NCBI RefSeq assembly: GCF_001426565.1 | Contig: NZ_LMFA01000001.1 | Coordinates: 333,287 to 397,286 of the forward strand | Length of the DNA: 64,000 nt | Source of the DNA: Rhizobium sp. Root482 | GTDB taxonomy: Bacteria; Pseudomonadota; Alphaproteobacteria; Rhizobiales; Rhizobiaceae | Direction: 5' to 3' | Shown: piece by piece, positions 61,712 to 64,000 of the stretch | Numbering within the stretch: position 1 is the first letter of the stretch | Layout of the letters: each line of letters starts with the position of its first letter | Program-made: the position numbers and the translations under genes | Notes under the pieces: model-generated | What the model was told of the DNA's origin: nothing | The model's database searches: none | The model's input: only the letters and a program-made list of their open reading frames with translations

Positions 61712-63109
61712 ATGACGTTCGCTCAGAAAACGGCTGTTATCCGATCGACAGAAATTGCCGTACGCAATCCTTTCGATGAATCCGTGGTCGGAAAGGTGGC
61801 CGAGACCAGCGCTGCCGCCATCGACGCCGCTGTCGCTCGTGCGAAAAAAGCCCAGGCGGATTTCCGCCGCTCGACACCGGCGGTCCGTCGCGCACTTCTC
61901 AATGCGCTGGCCGCTGAAATTGCCGGCGATGCGGAACATCTGTCGCGCATCATCTCCAGTGAGATGGGCAAGACGATCCGCGAGGCCCGCAACGAGGTGC
62001 GTCGCGCCCAAAACACGTTGAAGCTGTCCGGCGATGCCGCCACATTTCTCGACGGCGAGGCCCTCCACTGCGCCATCGTCGAAGGCGGGGCGGACCGGCT
62101 TGCGACGATTACCTATGAGCCGGTCGGGGTCGTCGGCGCGATCACACCGTTCAACTATCCGCTGAACCTTCTCTGCCACAAACTCGGCCCTGCGATCGCC
62201 GCCGGCAATGCCGTCGTCGCCAAGCCCTCGCCGAAGGCGCCGCTGGCGGCGGCCCGCCTTTGCGAACTGGCGATCAAGGCCGGTTGGCCTGAAAACCTCT
62301 TCCAGATCGTGCATGGCGAAGCCGAGGCGGCAATCGCGCTTGCGCGCTCGCCGATCAACCTGCTTTCCTTTACTGGCGGTCCGGCTGCGGGACTTGCGCT
62401 CAAGAACGCCAGCGGCCTAGTGCGCTGCCTGATGGAGCTGGGCGGCAATGATCCGCTTTTCGTGATGCCTGATGCCGATCTGGACAAGGCGGTCGCAACC
62501 ACGATCGGCCACCGTTTCGAGATTGCAGGCCAGAGCTGCGCCGCCGTCAAGAAACTCTATCTCCACAAGGATATCGAGGCGGTCTTCACGGAAAAACTCC
62601 TTGCCGCCGTCGATGCGGTCGAGTTCGGCGATCCCGCCCGAGACGATACCGACATGGGAACCGTGATCGACCTTGCCGCCGCCAAGGCGGTTGCCGCGCG
62701 GGTCGATGCGACGATTGCAGGCGGTGCGAAACTGCTTGCCGGCGGCACCCATGACGGAACCGTCTTCGCCCCGACAGTCATCTCCGGGATCGAACCCACC
62801 TCGCCGGTAATCGCCGACGAGACGTTTGGCCCGATCATCGCGATCCGCAGCTTCACCGATGCGAAACAGGCCATCGACGAGGTCAATGCCGGAGAATTCG
62901 GCCTGCAGGCCGGTGTGTTCACCAACGACCATGCGCTGATCAAGATGTTCTCGCGCGATCTCATCGTCGGTGGCGTCATGATCAACGAAGGGCCCGACTT
63001 CCGGGCCGAGCACGTGCCTTTCGGCGGTGTCAAGCGCAGCGGCCTGGGCCGTGAAGGCGTACGGATCGCCCTGCGCGAAATGTCCGAAACGAAAGTGGTG
63101 ATCGACTGA
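61712..63109 (+). CDS. NAD(P)-dependent aldehyde dehydrogenase
   Basis: A 465-residue aldehyde dehydrogenase with the catalytic Asn in VVGAITPFNYPLNLL, the general-base Glu in CLMELGGNDPLFVM, and the nucleophile Cys in IAGQSCAAVKKLYL; the closing VPFGGVKRSGLGREG is also present. It is of the short, lactaldehyde/phosphonoacetaldehyde-type branch. In this operon it probably oxidises a semialdehyde from the imino-acid route, such as alpha-ketoglutarate semialdehyde, but the substrate is not readable. AAGAGG lies 7 nt upstream of the start. Confidence 0.87.
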   Translation: MTFAQKTAVIRSTEIAVRNPFDESVVGKVAETSAAAIDAAVARAKKAQADFRRSTPAVRRALLNALAAEIAGDAEHLSRIISSEMGKTIREARNEVRRAQNTLKLSGDAATFLDGEALHCAIVEGGADRLATITYEPVGVVGAITPFNYPLNLLCHKLGPAIAAGNAVVAKPSPKAPLAAARLCELAIKAGWPENLFQIVHGEAEAAIALARSPINLLSFTGGPAAGLALKNASGLVRCLMELGGNDPLFVMPDADLDKAVATTIGHRFEIAGQSCAAVKKLYLHKDIEAVFTEKLLAAVDAVEFGDPARDDTDMGTVIDLAAAKAVAARVDATIAGGAKLLAGGTHDGTVFAPTVISGIEPTSPVIADETFGPIIAIRSFTDAKQAIDEVNAGEFGLQAGVFTNDHALIKMFSRDLIVGGVMINEGPDFRAEHVPFGGVKRSGLGREGVRIALREMSETKVVID

Positions 63110-63117
63110 GGAGAGAG

Positions 63118-63864
63118 ATGATGCGCATCGGCATTCTTGGAGCGTCCGGTCGGGTCGGCACGCAGCTCATTGCGGTCATCCTCGCCAATCCCGGCCTTGA
63201 ACTTGCGGCGGCGCTCGTCTCACCCTCGTCCAGACTGGTGGGGACGCCGGTGGCCGGGAGCGGCGTGGAATACCGCGCCGCCGATGCAGCCATGAACAGC
63301 CGTTGCGATGTGATGATCGATTTTTCGACCCCGGCTGCAAGCCTCCACCTGCAGCAGCAGACCGCCATGAAATCAATCCCGATGGTGATCGGGACAACCG
63401 GGTTCACCACGGACGAGGAACAGCAACTGGCAAGCTTTTGCGCCTATCGACCCATGCTCATCAGTGCCAATTTCGCCCGTGGCTTCGAGGCGTTCAAGCA
63501 ATCCGCCCTGTCCTTCGCCCGGCAGATGCCGGGCGGCGAAGCCAGGGTGGTGGAGACCTATCATGCCCGCAAAAAGGCGGATCCATCCGGAACGTCCCGG
63601 CTGCTTGCTCGATTGATTGCCGAAGAACGCGGCCGTGCGATGGGATTTGCCGCGCCGGATGTCGCGATCGACGTCCATCGCGAGGGAACCGTCGCCGGCA
63701 ATAACGAGGTGCATTTCGACCTGGGATCGGCGGAAGCCGTGTTCACCTACCGGGTGCATACGACCGCGGCCTATGCGGAAGGGGCAATTGCCGCCGCGCA
63801 ATGGCTTGTTTCCAAAAAGCGGCCAGCCGGCCGCTACTCGCTTGAAGACAGCCTGAACGGCTGA
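63118..63864 (+). CDS. DapB-like reductase with altered catalytic motif
   Basis: A 248-residue protein with the DapB layout: nucleotide-binding GILGASGRVGTQL, MIDFSTPAAS, VIGTTGF and a C-terminal catalytic domain. The usual E-x-HHxxK-x-DAPSGT motif reads ETYHARKKADPSGT here. The position of the E. coli catalytic His159 is Tyr148, while His149 and Lys152 align with His160 and Lys163. ANFARGFEAF also departs from the usual NFS-x-GVN. Adjacent, on either side, are an aldehyde dehydrogenase and a DapA-like gene in a catabolic operon, so it probably reduces or hydrates another cyclic imine, not the lysine intermediate. GAGGAGAGAG lies upstream; ATG at 63121 is an alternative start. Confidence 0.8.
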   Translation: MMRIGILGASGRVGTQLIAVILANPGLELAAALVSPSSRLVGTPVAGSGVEYRAADAAMNSRCDVMIDFSTPAASLHLQQQTAMKSIPMVIGTTGFTTDEEQQLASFCAYRPMLISANFARGFEAFKQSALSFARQMPGGEARVVETYHARKKADPSGTSRLLARLIAEERGRAMGFAAPDVAIDVHREGTVAGNNEVHFDLGSAEAVFTYRVHTTAAYAEGAIAAAQWLVSKKRPAGRYSLEDSLNG

Positions 63865-63882
63865 ACACAAAGGACCGAACGA

Positions 63883-64000
63883 ATGACCGATCTGACCGAA
63901 CGCTTCCGCGGCATTTTTACCGCGTTGATTACGCCATTCAAGGATGGCGCCATCGATTACGCCGCCTATGACGCCCTGGTCGAACGCCAGATCGAAGCCG
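63883..64000 (+). CDS. DapA/DHDPS-family lyase, N-terminal part (cut by window edge)
   Basis: The first 39 residues are visible: MTDLTERFRGIFTALITPFK then DGAIDYAAYDALVERQIEA. This is the beginning of the DHDPS/N-acetylneuraminate lyase fold (G-x-x-T-A-x-x-T-P-F). AAGGA lies 10 nt upstream. The catalytic Tyr and Lys are outside the window. In D-hydroxyproline operons the enzyme at this place is a pyrroline-4-hydroxy-2-carboxylate deaminase; that role is possible here. It is the last visible gene of the + strand operon that starts at 58928. Confidence 0.75.
   Translation, partial: MTDLTERFRGIFTALITPFKDGAIDYAAYDALVERQIEA

Overview
This window comes from the chromosome or a large replicon of an alphaproteobacterium, most likely a Rhizobiaceae member (Rhizobium, Ensifer, Shinella or a neighbour). 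The GC content is high, coding density is high, and the gene families (ExoD, DUF1127 proteins, MatR-type malonate locus, TRAP and Bug-type transporters, GlxA-type regulators) are typical of that family. I see no insertion sequence, phage, integrase or CRISPR array. All assignments come from reading translated sequence and motifs; no database search was run.

Left part (1-10 kb): a one-carbon cluster on the + strand. It starts with the tail of a probable corrinoid protein, then a DUF1638 protein, an ExoD-like membrane protein, a formyltransferase-fold protein, a small 'virulence factor' family protein, an MTHFR C-terminal-type cysteine-rich protein, a MetF-like reductase, a methyl-H4folate:corrinoid methyltransferase and a RACo-like ferredoxin/ASKHA corrinoid activator. 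Together these could take methyl groups from a methylated amine through a corrinoid protein to tetrahydrofolate. Topoisomerase IB and a LysR regulator follow.

10-22 kb: a DctB/DctD-like two-component system next to a tctCBA tripartite carboxylate transporter, a DUF1127 peptide, a GlxA/AraC regulator, and two related double-receiver signalling proteins, one ending in a diguanylate cyclase. 22-33 kb: a dimethylglycine-dehydrogenase-like flavoprotein, a large MscS channel, DUF924, a complete sulfate/thiosulfate ABC operon (binding protein, CysT, CysW, CysA), and small envelope proteins. 33.9-42.5 kb: tRNA-Lys(CTT), PhzF, a Nudix protein, an endonuclease/phosphatase-fold protein, a CASTOR/POLLUX-type ion-conductance protein, Lrp, a RocB-like M20 peptidase and a PLP aminotransferase.

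42.9-49.7 kb: a complete malonate locus with the divergent regulator matR, a TRAP transporter (matPQM), malonyl-CoA decarboxylase and malonyl-CoA synthetase, with a MatR-like operator in the divergent intergenic region. 49.7-56.6 kb: a dipeptide-type ABC transporter operon (fused DppD-DppF, C, B, A) with a KdgD-like dehydratase and a FadR-type regulator, suggesting uptake and catabolism of a sugar-acid-like substrate. 56.9-64 kb: an orphan amino-acid binding protein and a LysR gene face a + strand catabolic operon with a three-part amino/imino-acid dehydrogenase, an aldehyde dehydrogenase, a divergent DapB-like reductase and, cut by the right edge, a DapA-like lyase. This last operon resembles D-hydroxyproline catabolism but has an unexplained DapB paralogue with a changed catalytic motif, and is the best candidate here for an undescribed pathway.
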